Shown here: piece after piece, positions 1 through 8,046 of the stretch
Numbering within the stretch: position 1 is the first letter of the stretch
How the letters are laid out: every line of letters starts with the position of its first letter
Origin: an uncultured Methanobrevibacter sp.
GTDB taxonomy: Archaea > Methanobacteriota > Methanobacteria > Methanobacteriales > Methanobacteriaceae
Direction of reading: 5' to 3'
NCBI GenBank assembly: GCA_904501935.1
Contig: CAJGDA010000008.1
Location: 1-23,047 of the forward strand
Length of the DNA stretch: 23,047 nucleotides
Made by a program: the position numbers and the translations under genes
The notes under the pieces: model-generated
Told to the model about the DNA's origin: nothing
What the model saw: the letters and a program-made list of their open reading frames with translations, nothing else
The model's database searches: none

Positions 1-71
1 AAATTTTTAAGAAAAAAATAAACTTTTTTTATACTTATTATATTTTGAATATTTTCCAAATTTTGAACAAT

Positions 72-148
72 GATAATATATAAAACTTTCTATCTGTTTC
101 AAATAAAAATTACTTTATATATTACATACTAAAATATAAATTGGTGAT
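72..148 (+). promoter_or_regulatory. mer promoter and ribosome binding site
   Basis: Two TATA-like boxes precede mer: ATATATAAAA near 76-85 and TTTATATATTAC near 114-125. The first would place transcription start about 105 and give a leader of roughly 45 nt. The second would give a very short leader. GGTGAT at 143-148 is the ribosome binding site, 7 nt from the ATG. Upstream (1-71) is AT-rich DNA in which I see no gene. The boxes are seen in the sequence; their use is inferred. Confidence 0.5.
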
Positions 149-153
149 AAAAT

Positions 154-1116
154 ATGAAGTTCGGTATAGAATTCGTACCAAATCAACCTTTGGATGAAAT
201 TGTAAAATTAGTAAAATTAGCAGAAGACGTCGGTTTTGAATACGCATGGATCACAGATCACTACAACAACAAAAACGTATACGAAACTTTAGCATTACTT
301 GCAGCAAACACTGAAACCATTAAAATGGGTCCTGGTGTAACCAACCCATACGTAAGAAGCCCTGCAATCTCAGCTTCTGCAATTGCAACCATTGACGAAA
401 TCTCAAACGGAAGAGCAACTTTCGGTATCGGTCCTGGTGACAAAGCTACTTTCGATTCATTAGGAATTGAATGGACTAAACCAGTATCCACTATTAAATC
501 AGCAATCGCTGACATTAACGCTTTATTAGCTGGTGGAAAAACCGAAGGCGGAGCAGCATTAGGTGGAGTAAAAGCTGTACAAGACGCAATCCCTATTTAC
601 ATGGGTGCACAAGGTCCTAAAATGTTAGAAACCGCTGGAGAAATCGCAGATGGTGTATTAATTAACGCTTCCAACCCTAAAGATTACGAAGCAGCTATGC
701 CTATGATTAAAAAAGGTATCGAAGCAGCTGGTGGAGACAAAGCATTCGACGTAGGTGCATACACTGCAACTTCCATCGGACCTGACTCAGACGCAGCTAA
801 AAACGCAGCTAAAATCGTAGTTGCATTTATTGCAGCAGGTTCCCCACCTCCAGTTATCGAAAGACACGGATTACCTGAAGGATTCAACACTCAAATGGGT
901 GAATTCTTAGCTAAAGGTGACTTCGGTGGAGCTATCGGTGCTGTAACTGATGAAGCATTAGACGCATTCTCAGTATGTGGTACTCCTGATGAGTTCATTC
1001 CAAAAATCGAAGGCTTAGCTGAAATGGGTGTAACTCAATACGTAGCAGGTTCCCCTGTTGGTAAAAACGTAGAAGAATCCATTAAATTATTAGGAGACGT
1101 AATTGCAAGTTTCTAA
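154..1116 (+). CDS. mer: F420-dependent 5,10-methylenetetrahydromethanopterin reductase
   Basis: The 320-residue protein is the full length of Mer, the cytoplasmic enzyme that reduces methylene-H4MPT to methyl-H4MPT with reduced coenzyme F420, a core step of methanogenesis from H2 and CO2. The N-terminus MKFGIEFVPN, the segment AWITDHYNNKNVYETL, the PGVTNPYVRSP block and the GIGPGDKATFDSLGIEWTKP region are hallmarks of this luciferase-like (bacterial luciferase fold) family, and the C-terminal MGVTQYVAGSP also matches. The ATG at 154 follows a GGTGAT ribosome binding site. Codon use is noticeably narrower than in the neighbours (few AGA/ATA-type choices, many GGT, GCA, AAC), as expected for a very highly expressed gene. 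It stands alone, with its own promoter and a T-rich tract after the stop. Identification is by recognition of conserved blocks and is close to certain. Confidence 0.97.
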   Translation: MKFGIEFVPNQPLDEIVKLVKLAEDVGFEYAWITDHYNNKNVYETLALLAANTETIKMGPGVTNPYVRSPAISASAIATIDEISNGRATFGIGPGDKATFDSLGIEWTKPVSTIKSAIADINALLAGGKTEGGAALGGVKAVQDAIPIYMGAQGPKMLETAGEIADGVLINASNPKDYEAAMPMIKKGIEAAGGDKAFDVGAYTATSIGPDSDAAKNAAKIVVAFIAAGSPPPVIERHGLPEGFNTQMGEFLAKGDFGGAIGAVTDEALDAFSVCGTPDEFIPKIEGLAEMGVTQYVAGSPVGKNVEESIKLLGDVIASF

Positions 1117-1123
1117 ACTTGCT

Positions 1124-1152
1124 TACTTCTTTTCTTTTTTTATTTTTTCAAT
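1124..1152 (+). terminator. T-rich terminator after mer
   Basis: Just after the mer stop the sequence becomes pyrimidine-rich with T runs (TTCTTTTCTTTTTTTATTTTTT). This is typical of archaeal intrinsic termination, which needs a U-rich tract rather than a stable hairpin. It separates the highly expressed mer from the next gene. Confidence 0.5.
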
Positions 1153-1252
1153 AATTTTATACACAACTTATTAACAACCACTTTTTTTAACAATATTTAA
1201 TTATAAAAAAATTATAATAATATAAATATTACATTTATTTGCAGGTATTATA

Positions 1253-2335
1253 ATGGAAATTGAAAATTTAACAAAAGAAATCAGACAGAAAGCTTTTGAG
1301 CGAAAAGACCCAAAAACTCCAGAACAAGTTGGAGCAAGTTGGTATAATGATGATTTAACATATGACGGTGTTGCAAAAACATTATTCATAATCCTGCCAA
1401 CTCCCGGTTGTGCTTGGGCACTTGGCGACAGCGGTGGATGCACAATGTGCAGCTATGTTTCAGACTGTACTTTAGAACCTATCGATAGTGAAACAATACT
1501 CAGAATATTTCATGATCACCTCTCCAGACATCCAATAGCTGAAGAAGATAAAATTTCTGTAAAGTTATTCGCTTCAGGAAGTTTCTTGAATCCTTATGAA
1601 CTTCCAAAAGATGCCCGCGATGAAATATTAAGAACATTAATGAATTTGGGAAATGTTACGGAAATAATTGTTGAGTCAAGACCTGAGTATGTAAAAGAAG
1701 AATACTTAAATGAAATATTTGAAATTATTGGAGATACGCTATTCGAAGTGAGTATTGGCCTTGAAACATCAAATGATTACACCCGTCTTAAAAAGATCAA
1801 TAAAGGTTTTACACGTGACGATTTTGAAAGTGCAGTTAAATTGATGCAAAATTTAAAAGAGGATAAAGGATACAATTTAAAATCAAAAGCATATATCTTT
1901 GTAAAGCCAATTCTAGTTTCTGAATCCCAAGCAATTGCCGAAGCAATTGAAACCGCAAAGTATTGTGAATTCATTGGAGTAGATAGACTTTCCTTTTGTC
2001 CTGCAACCATACATGGAGGAACTGTAATCGAAAGATTTTGGAGAAAAGGAGCATACCAACCGCCATGGATCTGGTCATGTATTGAAATCATAAATACTGT
2101 GCGTGACGAGTTAGATATACCCTCACTTCTTGACACATCAGGATTTGGCTCAAGACGTGGCCCATATAACTGTAAAAAATGTAATAAAGACCTAAAACAT
2201 ATGATTATAGCCAACAATTTAACTCAAAGAAAAATCGAATACGATTGTGAGTGTAAAAACAGATGGTTGGCTCAATTTAACAATTCGGATATGAATAGCT
2301 CAACTGTTGAGATTAAGCATATCCCGCTATATTAA
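1253..2335 (+). CDS. raSEA: archaeosine biosynthesis radical SAM protein (RaSEA family)
   Basis: This 360-residue protein belongs to the Elp3-like radical SAM family known as TIGR01210/RaSEA. In the characterised archaeal pathway RaSEA works with ArcS: ArcS adds lysine to preQ0 at position 15 of tRNA, and RaSEA splits the adduct to leave the archaeosine formamidine. The iron-sulfur region has C53, C63, C66 and C71 in the setting LPTPGCAWALGDSGGCTMC, which is diagnostic for this family. ESRPEYV (about 150) and EVSIGLETSND (about 177) are SAM-barrel motifs shared with Elp3. A C-terminal cysteine set, C307/C310 and C332/C334, looks like a zinc-binding knuckle. AGGT at 1243-1246 sits 6 nt before the ATG. 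ArcS itself is not in the window. The gene may be co-transcribed with the membrane protein 38 nt downstream, but the functions are unrelated. Confidence 0.88.
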   Translation: MEIENLTKEIRQKAFERKDPKTPEQVGASWYNDDLTYDGVAKTLFIILPTPGCAWALGDSGGCTMCSYVSDCTLEPIDSETILRIFHDHLSRHPIAEEDKISVKLFASGSFLNPYELPKDARDEILRTLMNLGNVTEIIVESRPEYVKEEYLNEIFEIIGDTLFEVSIGLETSNDYTRLKKINKGFTRDDFESAVKLMQNLKEDKGYNLKSKAYIFVKPILVSESQAIAEAIETAKYCEFIGVDRLSFCPATIHGGTVIERFWRKGAYQPPWIWSCIEIINTVRDELDIPSLLDTSGFGSRRGPYNCKKCNKDLKHMIIANNLTQRKIEYDCECKNRWLAQFNNSDMNSSTVEIKHIPLY

Positions 2336-2373
2336 TATAACTTAAAACATTAATTTATTATACGGAGGAAATT

Positions 2374-2856
2374 ATGAAAACTAAATTTGTCAGTTTACTG
2401 GCTATACTTCTAGGATTAATAATTATCATATTCCCAATTATGGGAGTTATTGGAGTTAGTTCCTTAATTGGATTATCCGTATTGCTAATGTCTATTTATT
2501 TACTAATTGTTGGAGTAAGCATAATAGATTATAATACAAGCGGCTCGATACTTGACCTGATGTTAGGAATCGTACTTTTATTATTAAGTATCGGATTAAT
2601 ATTCAATCCATCATTACTTGGATTTTTGACTGAAATTACATTATATCTTGCTGGAATAATGTTGATAGTTGTTGGTCTAGCATCCCTAATCAACAACCGC
2701 AACAGCCGATATGGATTCTACATCGGAATAGCTGGAGTTGTACTTGGTTTATTATATATTATCATAGGAACTTACATTGCAAATCCAATTATTCTTGGAA
2801 CATTAATCGGAATATGGTTAGTAATAAGCGGTATTTTAAAATTAATGGATAGATAA
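2374..2856 (+). CDS. DUF308/HdeD-like membrane protein
   Basis: The 160 residues are almost entirely hydrophobic, with about six membrane segments arranged as three similar helix pairs (roughly 8-50, 58-100 and 112-157) and short polar turns such as DYNTSG and NNRNSR. This is the layout of DUF308/HdeD-type proteins, small membrane proteins found in bacteria and archaea. HdeD of enterics is tied to acid resistance, but the role in methanogens is unknown and I do not transfer it. A strong GGAGG at 2364-2368 precedes the ATG. The stop codon lies inside a perfect palindrome (2846-2864). No signal peptide or catalytic motif is visible. Confidence 0.7.
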   Translation: MKTKFVSLLAILLGLIIIIFPIMGVIGVSSLIGLSVLLMSIYLLIVGVSIIDYNTSGSILDLMLGIVLLLLSIGLIFNPSLLGFLTEITLYLAGIMLIVVGLASLINNRNSRYGFYIGIAGVVLGLLYIIIGTYIANPIILGTLIGIWLVISGILKLMDR

Positions 2857-2875
2857 TCTATCCACATTCTCTTTT
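2846..2875 (+). terminator. palindrome plus T run at gene end
   Basis: TGGATAGAT-A-ATCTATCCA is a perfect inverted repeat (9-bp arms around one base) spanning the last codons and the stop of the membrane protein. It is followed within a few bases by CTCTTTTTGG. It could form a hairpin terminator, or attenuate reading into the next gene, whose ribosome binding site begins only about 13 nt later. Confidence 0.35.
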
Positions 2876-2886
2876 TGGTGTTTATT

Positions 2887-4155
2887 TTGATAGGAATTAG
2901 TGCAGATTTTGACCCCGTCCATAAAGGTCATGAAAAATTAATTAATGAAGCTAGAAAATTAGCTGATGAAGAAAACAAAAAAGTTGTTGTGTATTTGAAT
3001 AAGGGATTCAGTGCAAATCATGCCCCATTTTTCACAAATTTTGAAGCGCGTCGTGAAATGGCATTGGCTCTTGGAGCAGACGAAGTTAAATCATTCGAAG
3101 GCCTTCACCACAGATTAGTTTTATCTTATAGCGTTCCTATTAGACTTAAGCAAATGATTGATGATGGAGTAACTGATTATATTACTTCCGCAAGCATTTC
3201 ACTGGATGAAATCAAATCAAAAGCTCAAAAATTCATTGATGAAGGGAACTTTGTTGGAATGCCTAAAAGCTACACCAACAGAAATGAAATTAGATGGTAT
3301 GCCATCAACGAATTTCTTGGCTCTAAAGTCAAATATCATGTTGTCAAAGAATTCAATAAAGAAAAATATTCCGGCAGGTTAATCAGACAATCCATTATTG
3401 ACAATGACATGGAAATATCTGATGAAATCAAAGAACTGCTTCCTAAAACCACTGTTGAAATCCTTGAAAGGGAAATTGATGCAGGCAGAGTTCCGGGTGA
3501 TAGAAACTGGAGTGACATTTATAAAAGAATGAACACATATTCAAGGGGAAATCTTGAAAAGATAGCTTACCTTAATGGGAATACAATTAATGAGATTATT
3601 AAAAGAAGAGTTTATAGGGATCCTGAATCAATATGGGCAGTCTTTAGAAGATCAGATTATGGGCCTGTAATGACCCGGCTTGCAATAAGTGCAATAGAAA
3701 TGGAAGTTACAAAAAAGGAAGTAATGGATTTGATGAAAAGCTATGAGTCACAAGGAGTGATACCTGACAATCAAAAAGTTCAAAGAGTTATAGACAGGGC
3801 CTGGTATGTTGCAAGCGAAGGCGAAAATGGAGTAACTGCTCGAAAAGCAAATGACAAATTCAGAAGTCAAAACATTGATGTTAATGCACCATTAAACCTA
3901 GAAGCTGGACTTAACTTAACCAAATTTGAAACAAAAATTACAAAAGAAGGATTGAACACCGATTTATATGTTGATAAAAACGGGAAAATATCTGTCCAGT
4001 TTAAAAGTGAAGGCAAAAAGATTAAAACCAATTTAAGACTTCCTGCAGTTGAAGTGACTTATCTAAGATATATTATGGACTCTCATTTTATTCCAGTGAC
4101 AGGAAGTATAAAAAAAGCCAAAAAAGGATTTAAAGTCCATGTGACTATTGGTTAA
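2887..4155 (+). CDS. HIGH-motif nucleotidyltransferase, possibly TmcAL-like
   Basis: The N-terminus MIGISADFDPVHKGHEKLI carries the HxGH signature (H12-x-G14-H15) of the cytidylyltransferase/HIGH nucleotidyltransferase superfamily, which uses ATP or CTP to activate a substrate by adenylyl or cytidylyl transfer. The protein is 422 residues, far longer than phosphopantetheine adenylyltransferase (about 160). The blocks FEARREMALALGADEV (near 53-68) and SGRLIRQSI followed by a DEIKELLP stretch (about 160-185) resemble the layout of TmcAL, the bacterial tRNA-Met cytidine acetate ligase; that comparison is from memory and is inference. Residues about 200-290 are helical, and the C-terminal 120 residues look like a separate RNA- or ligand-binding part. 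TTG at 2887 is preferred as start because GGTG (2877-2880) lies 6 nt before it; GTG 2878 and TTG 2875 are alternatives. Its end overlaps the convergent gene by 11 nt. Confidence 0.6.
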   Translation: MIGISADFDPVHKGHEKLINEARKLADEENKKVVVYLNKGFSANHAPFFTNFEARREMALALGADEVKSFEGLHHRLVLSYSVPIRLKQMIDDGVTDYITSASISLDEIKSKAQKFIDEGNFVGMPKSYTNRNEIRWYAINEFLGSKVKYHVVKEFNKEKYSGRLIRQSIIDNDMEISDEIKELLPKTTVEILEREIDAGRVPGDRNWSDIYKRMNTYSRGNLEKIAYLNGNTINEIIKRRVYRDPESIWAVFRRSDYGPVMTRLAISAIEMEVTKKEVMDLMKSYESQGVIPDNQKVQRVIDRAWYVASEGENGVTARKANDKFRSQNIDVNAPLNLEAGLNLTKFETKITKEGLNTDLYVDKNGKISVQFKSEGKKIKTNLRLPAVEVTYLRYIMDSHFIPVTGSIKKAKKGFKVHVTIG

Positions 4156-4879
4156 GCTTTTTTAATGCTGCCTTAACCATTGTTAAATCGCTGCTGTCAA
4201 AATAACTGATAATCTCTTCCAATTCTTCGCATTTTCTTTTTGAATTGTTTAACGTATTATTAATTCTTGAAAGTGATTTTTCTCTAAATTCATCACCTTC
4301 AGTAAGTGACAAAACATCGAAAAATTCCTCTTCCAAATTGTATTCGCTTGCAATTTGGCTAGATTCGATTAACAGTGCAGATAATGTTTTAGTGTAGGTG
4401 CTTCTAAGCAATTTTAAAATAGCTGCATCGCCAATATTGTCACTAATCTTACGAACATCTATAAATTCATTTAAAAACATTAATTTGTCGGCTGATTTTC
4501 CAGAAAGATATAATATCGGATTGTCAGAATCTATTTTTCCGATTATCGCACCATCAACAAGATTTGGCACGTATTTTGAGATTTCAAAAGTAGTGTTTGG
4601 AGAAATGTTGTTTAAGTCCAAATAAATTCCTTTAGCATATTTTCCATAATCTTTTGCTACTTCAAGAGCGTTTTTTGGAGAATTTGCAGAAATTAGAATA
4701 TCTGAAGCAATAGCCACCTCTTTAAATGTGTCTAAAACATCAACTTTTGATTCCTTAATCTTTTCAATTGTTTTTTGAGATCTTCCTTCAAATGAGCTAA
4801 TGAATGTAATATCATGTGATTTTATTAAATTCATGAGATTTTGAGAAACCTTTCCAAATCCTATAAAACCAATAATCAT
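4145..4879 (-). CDS. NAD(P)-dependent dehydrogenase of the beta-hydroxyacid dehydrogenase type
   Basis: The 244-residue protein begins MIIGFIGFGKVSQNL, a Rossmann beta-alpha-beta with the glycine pattern G7-x-G9, so it binds NAD(P). Further blocks fit the 6-phosphogluconate/3-hydroxyisobutyrate dehydrogenase superfamily: SANSPKNA (about 64-71), YLDLNNISP (about 86-94), VDGAIIG (108-114, the position of the substrate loop), and K156 in AAILKLLRSTYTK, the likely catalytic lysine. The C-terminal helical half resembles the DUF1932 domain seen in short archaeal members. The substrate is unknown. It is the last gene of the six-gene minus-strand operon, 12 nt after the DUF89 gene, with GTGAT before the ATG. 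Its last codons overlap those of the convergent nucleotidyltransferase gene. Its size is slightly below that of classical members (about 290). Confidence 0.7.
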   Translation of the reverse strand: MIIGFIGFGKVSQNLMNLIKSHDITFISSFEGRSQKTIEKIKESKVDVLDTFKEVAIASDILISANSPKNALEVAKDYGKYAKGIYLDLNNISPNTTFEISKYVPNLVDGAIIGKIDSDNPILYLSGKSADKLMFLNEFIDVRKISDNIGDAAILKLLRSTYTKTLSALLIESSQIASEYNLEEEFFDVLSLTEGDEFREKSLSRINNTLNNSKRKCEELEEIISYFDSSDLTMVKAALKKLNQ

Positions 4880-4891
4880 AATATCACTTAA

Positions 4892-5752
4892 TTATTTTTT
4901 AAAAAGAAGCATGTCATGTAAATTAACACCAATGTCCCTTGAAATGGTACCGCATTTTGCACATAATAAGAAATAAACCTCCTTATTTGACAAATCAATT
5001 TCTGTTAATCCTTCATAATTTCCCATTCCTTTTGAGATGATGAATTTATGATTATTGAAAATTTCCCTAAACTCGTCTGAAATCTGACTGTCGACATAAC
5101 CTACTGTTCCGCAACCTATTTCAACAATTTCACCAAACTCATCGAGTCCGGCATCTAATGCATCGACCATACAGGCATCATTTAAAATTGGTTCTGATTT
5201 AACGGCAATTGTAATATCCAGACCATATTCTTTAATTTTGGCTAAAAGTAACTTATCAAATACTATTTCACCGGTGTTGTCCACTAAATATAATACTTTA
5301 TCATTTGTCTTTAAGGAATTTTCAAATTCGTCAATATCCTTAATAGTCAAATCTTTTTTTAGAGAACTTTTAATAACTCTTTCAATATCGTCGTCCAGCG
5401 TGAATGCTCCGAAATCCAAAATGTTGCCGATGATTGCAATTTTTACATAATTTTCTAAGCTGTCATCCTCATCTATTATCTTTTTAACATCAGGCAAATA
5501 TTTTAGGGCTATTTCGTTACCTTCAATCTTCTCTTTGCGATAGGGGTCTATACACCCTGTCTTTTGCTTAACCAAATTATGCATTGCGGAGCCTGTGCTA
5601 TTTGAATTAGCTCCTAATTTAAAATTATCGCTTAAAAACTTGAAAATTTCTTCCATAACATCCATTTTAAGCTCATCATCATCAGTTGATAAGTCAAGTG
5701 CTTCCCTAGCTTGCCTTAAAAAACAAGGCCCACATTCATAGCTTACCTTCAA
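4892..5752 (-). CDS. DUF89 (ARMT1-like) metal-dependent phosphatase
   Basis: The 286-residue protein is an archaeal stand-alone DUF89 protein. Members studied elsewhere are metal-dependent phosphatases thought to remove damaged or surplus phosphometabolites. The visible signature is DNTGEIVFD (158-166) with the metal-binding aspartate and asparagine, followed by KSEPILNDA (185-193) and KGMGNYEGL (241-249). A CGPC pair near the N-terminus (C7, C10) and a CAKC pair near the C-terminus (C264, C267) are typical of the archaeal subfamily and may bind a metal. The start is TTG at 5752, only 2 nt after the stop of the sulfur carrier gene. Its ribosome binding site is supplied by the GGTGGT that codes the carrier's terminal Gly-Gly, so translation is probably coupled. 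The substrate is not evident. Confidence 0.85.
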   Translation of the reverse strand: MKVSYECGPCFLRQAREALDLSTDDDELKMDVMEEIFKFLSDNFKLGANSNSTGSAMHNLVKQKTGCIDPYRKEKIEGNEIALKYLPDVKKIIDEDDSLENYVKIAIIGNILDFGAFTLDDDIERVIKSSLKKDLTIKDIDEFENSLKTNDKVLYLVDNTGEIVFDKLLLAKIKEYGLDITIAVKSEPILNDACMVDALDAGLDEFGEIVEIGCGTVGYVDSQISDEFREIFNNHKFIISKGMGNYEGLTEIDLSNKEVYFLLCAKCGTISRDIGVNLHDMLLFKK

Positions 5753-5754
5753 AA

Positions 5755-5958
5755 TTAACCACCATAAATAATCTGAACTAATTGAATTTCGTCATCATCT
5801 TCAATTACTGTATCCTCTATGACAAGTTCTCCATTCTGCTTTGACACTATAGTTTGAGCAGATAATTCTAATTCATCCAATAAATCTTTAATTGTATAAT
5901 TATCACTTGGGATTTCCCTTTTCTCTTCCAAACTTTTAAATTTCAATAAAAATGACAT
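5755..5958 (-). CDS. MoaD/ThiS-family ubiquitin-like sulfur carrier
   Basis: This 67-residue protein has the size and layout of the beta-grasp sulfur carriers MoaD, ThiS, TtuB and archaeal SAMPs. The start is MSFLLKFKSLEE, the middle has the hydrophobic pattern IKDLLDELELSAQTIV, and the C-terminus QIIYGG ends in the di-glycine that is adenylated and turned into a thiocarboxylate. It lies 5 nt after the thiolase gene, so it is very probably the sulfur donor for that enzyme, as TtuB is for TtuA. I chose ATG 5958, just after the TtuA stop, with GTGATATCA before it; an upstream in-frame ATG at 5994 would add 12 residues that overlap the TtuA end and do not fit the fold. Use in molybdopterin or other sulfur transfer, or as a protein tag, cannot be excluded. 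Confidence 0.85.
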   Translation of the reverse strand: MSFLLKFKSLEEKREIPSDNYTIKDLLDELELSAQTIVSKQNGELVIEDTVIEDDDEIQLVQIIYGG

Positions 5959-5963
5959 TGATA

Positions 5964-6881
5964 TCACAGTCCTAATTCTTCTAAAAATGAACATGCCTTA
6001 CACAAATCATTAGCTGACGGTTCACCGCATCTTGAACATCTTCCATGAGAATACTCTTTTTTAAATTCTTTTTTTAATCCTTCTTTAATTTTATCATATC
6101 CCCTTAATGTGGAATATTTTATGGTCGGATGCTTTTCTGCAAGTTGATTGATTACTTCTGAAACTTCGCCTCTAAATGACTGCATTGCATATGGGCAACT
6201 GTCAAAGTGAACTTCAAGTTCTTTTGCAACAACATATAATCCTATTTCACGTTCCGGAATTTCGCGCAGAGGTTTTATCTTAACTGTGAATTTTTCAGCT
6301 TTGGATTCTGTTTTTGCACCTAATTTAGTTAAGTTATCAGTATTTCCTTCAAGATAATTCATCATGATTGCCTGAACCTCATCATCAAGATTATGTCCTG
6401 TGGCAATTTTAGTCGCACCCATTTCACGAGCTGCCTTATTGATTATTGTCCTTCTAAACACGCCACAGTAAGTACAAGAACCCTTATGATTTTCCCTTTG
6501 CATTATTTCATCCAAAGTGATTCCATATTCCTCTTTAAGGGACACTACCCTATGTTCAATACCTAACCTTTCGGCATGCCTGATGGCTATATCAACACCG
6601 TCCTGGCGATAATTAGCAATCCCTTCATCCACGGTAACTGCACAGATATCTATAACATTCATCTCACGGAAAGTATTCAAAATTTCAAGTGTTGTTACAC
6701 TATCCTTTCCTCCTGATAGTGCTACTAAAACCTTATCTCCTTTATCCAATAACTTTTCTTTCCTGATTGTTTTAATAGCTTTCTTTTCAATTGATTCGAT
6801 AAAACAGTCTTTACACAATAATTGGCCTGATTGCTGTCTTTTATAAATAACTTTAGGATTTCCACATTTACTGCATTGCAT
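5964..6881 (-). CDS. ttuA: TtuA/NcsA-family tRNA 2-thiolation enzyme
   Basis: This 305-residue protein is a TIGR00269-type PP-loop ATPase that adenylates and thiolates a tRNA uridine (U54 by TtuA, or U34 by NcsA/Ncs6; sequence alone does not settle which). In order it has an N-terminal zinc finger (C3, C6, C23, C26); the PP-loop SGGKDS at 56-61; C136 and C139 (CTYC) and C229 in FDSCPYA, the three cysteines that hold the catalytic [4Fe-4S] cluster in studied members; TGHNLDDE at 161-168; and a C-terminal zinc finger (C282, C285, C294, C297). All expected residues are present. It sits third in the operon: AGGT before the ATG is 8 nt from the VWA gene stop, and the sulfur carrier follows 5 nt later. 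The oxygen-sensitive cluster suits a strict anaerobe. Confidence 0.92.
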   Translation of the reverse strand: MQCSKCGNPKVIYKRQQSGQLLCKDCFIESIEKKAIKTIRKEKLLDKGDKVLVALSGGKDSVTTLEILNTFREMNVIDICAVTVDEGIANYRQDGVDIAIRHAERLGIEHRVVSLKEEYGITLDEIMQRENHKGSCTYCGVFRRTIINKAAREMGATKIATGHNLDDEVQAIMMNYLEGNTDNLTKLGAKTESKAEKFTVKIKPLREIPEREIGLYVVAKELEVHFDSCPYAMQSFRGEVSEVINQLAEKHPTIKYSTLRGYDKIKEGLKKEFKKEYSHGRCSRCGEPSANDLCKACSFLEELGL

Positions 6882-6889
6882 ATTAATAC

Positions 6890-8044
6890 CTACATTTGTT
6901 CTACAAAGTGTGCTAATTGATTTAGGGTGTTCACTTCAAACACTTGGGCTCCCGCTTCCTGATATAATGACACGCAACTATCAACAACATCCCACTTATT
7001 CCTATCTTCAGGATTTAAAATAATAAGCTTTTTCGCATCTCTTGCCATTTCTTCAACTACATTTACACTTGCAGGAATTCCATTTACCTTTGGTCCCGCC
7101 CAATCTCTGCAATCGGACAGTATAATCACATAAGATTTATTGCTAATATTAACCATGTTTCTAAAGGTTGTAAAAGCGGTGTACATATCCGAAGTTCCAT
7201 GAACCATTAGATTTTTAACGCGCAAATCTTTAACTTTAACAAAGGAATCTATCAGATATTCTTCTTTTAAAGCATTGGTTGTTTCGATTACTCTTGTATC
7301 GAATTCGAACATTCGTGACCTTTTGAATGCAGTTTGGGCTGAAAACATTAACATGAAAAACCAGCTGCTAATCCATTCACATGACCCGCTGATATCATTC
7401 AAAAACAAATGCTCGTTTTTATGGGGCCTTGGCTTTGCCTTTACAAGTTCAAACGGCACCCCGCCATACTTTAGATTGGCCCTGATTGTTCTTCGAATAT
7501 CGATTTTATGAGAATGTGTTTGAACTTTACGCCTTGAACGTTTGTTGGCTATTCTCTTTCCCAATCTTTGACAGATTTCAAGCATTCTAGGGTCAAAACG
7601 ATTCAATTTAGTCAAATCCCTATTCATTAGCTCTCCATCTCGTTCAAGTTGCTTGACTTCATCCAAAAGCGGTTGGCCTGAAAGCATTTTTAATTTTTCA
7701 TTATCTAACTTCTCTTTTCTAATTTTGCTGGCCATATTGCTTTGTTTTTTAATGACATACTTGTTGGACTTTGGACCTGCACCCCTATATGCCGTACTTC
7801 TATTCAACTCTTTAGGATCCATTTTAGGAAGCTCAACCTTGAAAACTTCATCAAAAACCTTATTGAATTTAGGAATGTCATACCTGTCCTTAACATAAAC
7901 CGCCATCAAAGCGGTTTTTAAAAGGTTTCTGTCTCCATCACCCAAATTCATATATATTTGAACAGCTGCCTGGGTGCTTCTTATACTTACTGGCAATCCC
8001 TTTTCTCTTAGCTTTGCTGATAAAGTAGCAATTTTATTAATCAT
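6890..8044 (-). CDS. VWA (CoxE-like) domain protein, partner of the MoxR ATPase
   Basis: The 384-residue protein has a C-terminal von Willebrand A domain with a metal-ion-dependent adhesion site: D217-x-S219-x-S221 (NDISGSC), a threonine at 284 (HGTSDMYTAF) and D311 in LSDCRD. The N-terminal 200 residues are basic and helical, without a known catalytic motif, matching CoxE-like VWA proteins. Such proteins pair with MoxR AAA+ ATPases; characterised pairs (CoxD/CoxE, RavA/ViaA, CbbQ/CbbO) remodel target enzymes or help insert metal cofactors. It begins 2 nt after the MoxR stop, so the pair is translationally coupled. It is followed 8 nt later by the tRNA thiolase. The target in methanogens is unknown; the adjacent iron-sulfur thiolase is one candidate, by context only. 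Confidence 0.83.
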   Translation of the reverse strand: MINKIATLSAKLREKGLPVSIRSTQAAVQIYMNLGDGDRNLLKTALMAVYVKDRYDIPKFNKVFDEVFKVELPKMDPKELNRSTAYRGAGPKSNKYVIKKQSNMASKIRKEKLDNEKLKMLSGQPLLDEVKQLERDGELMNRDLTKLNRFDPRMLEICQRLGKRIANKRSRRKVQTHSHKIDIRRTIRANLKYGGVPFELVKAKPRPHKNEHLFLNDISGSCEWISSWFFMLMFSAQTAFKRSRMFEFDTRVIETTNALKEEYLIDSFVKVKDLRVKNLMVHGTSDMYTAFTTFRNMVNISNKSYVIILSDCRDWAGPKVNGIPASVNVVEEMARDAKKLIILNPEDRNKWDVVDSCVSLYQEAGAQVFEVNTLNQLAHFVEQM

Positions 8045-8046
8045 GT

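Noticed and set aside
1777..2217. 146-residue minus-strand frame inside the archaeosine radical SAM gene
   Set aside because: The plus strand has all the radical SAM motifs over the same stretch; the minus frame has no recognisable motif.
5958..5994. Longer start for the sulfur carrier
   Set aside because: The 12 extra residues overlap the thiolase end and are basic, unlike the beta-grasp N-terminus; an RBS-like GTGAT fits the ATG at 5958.
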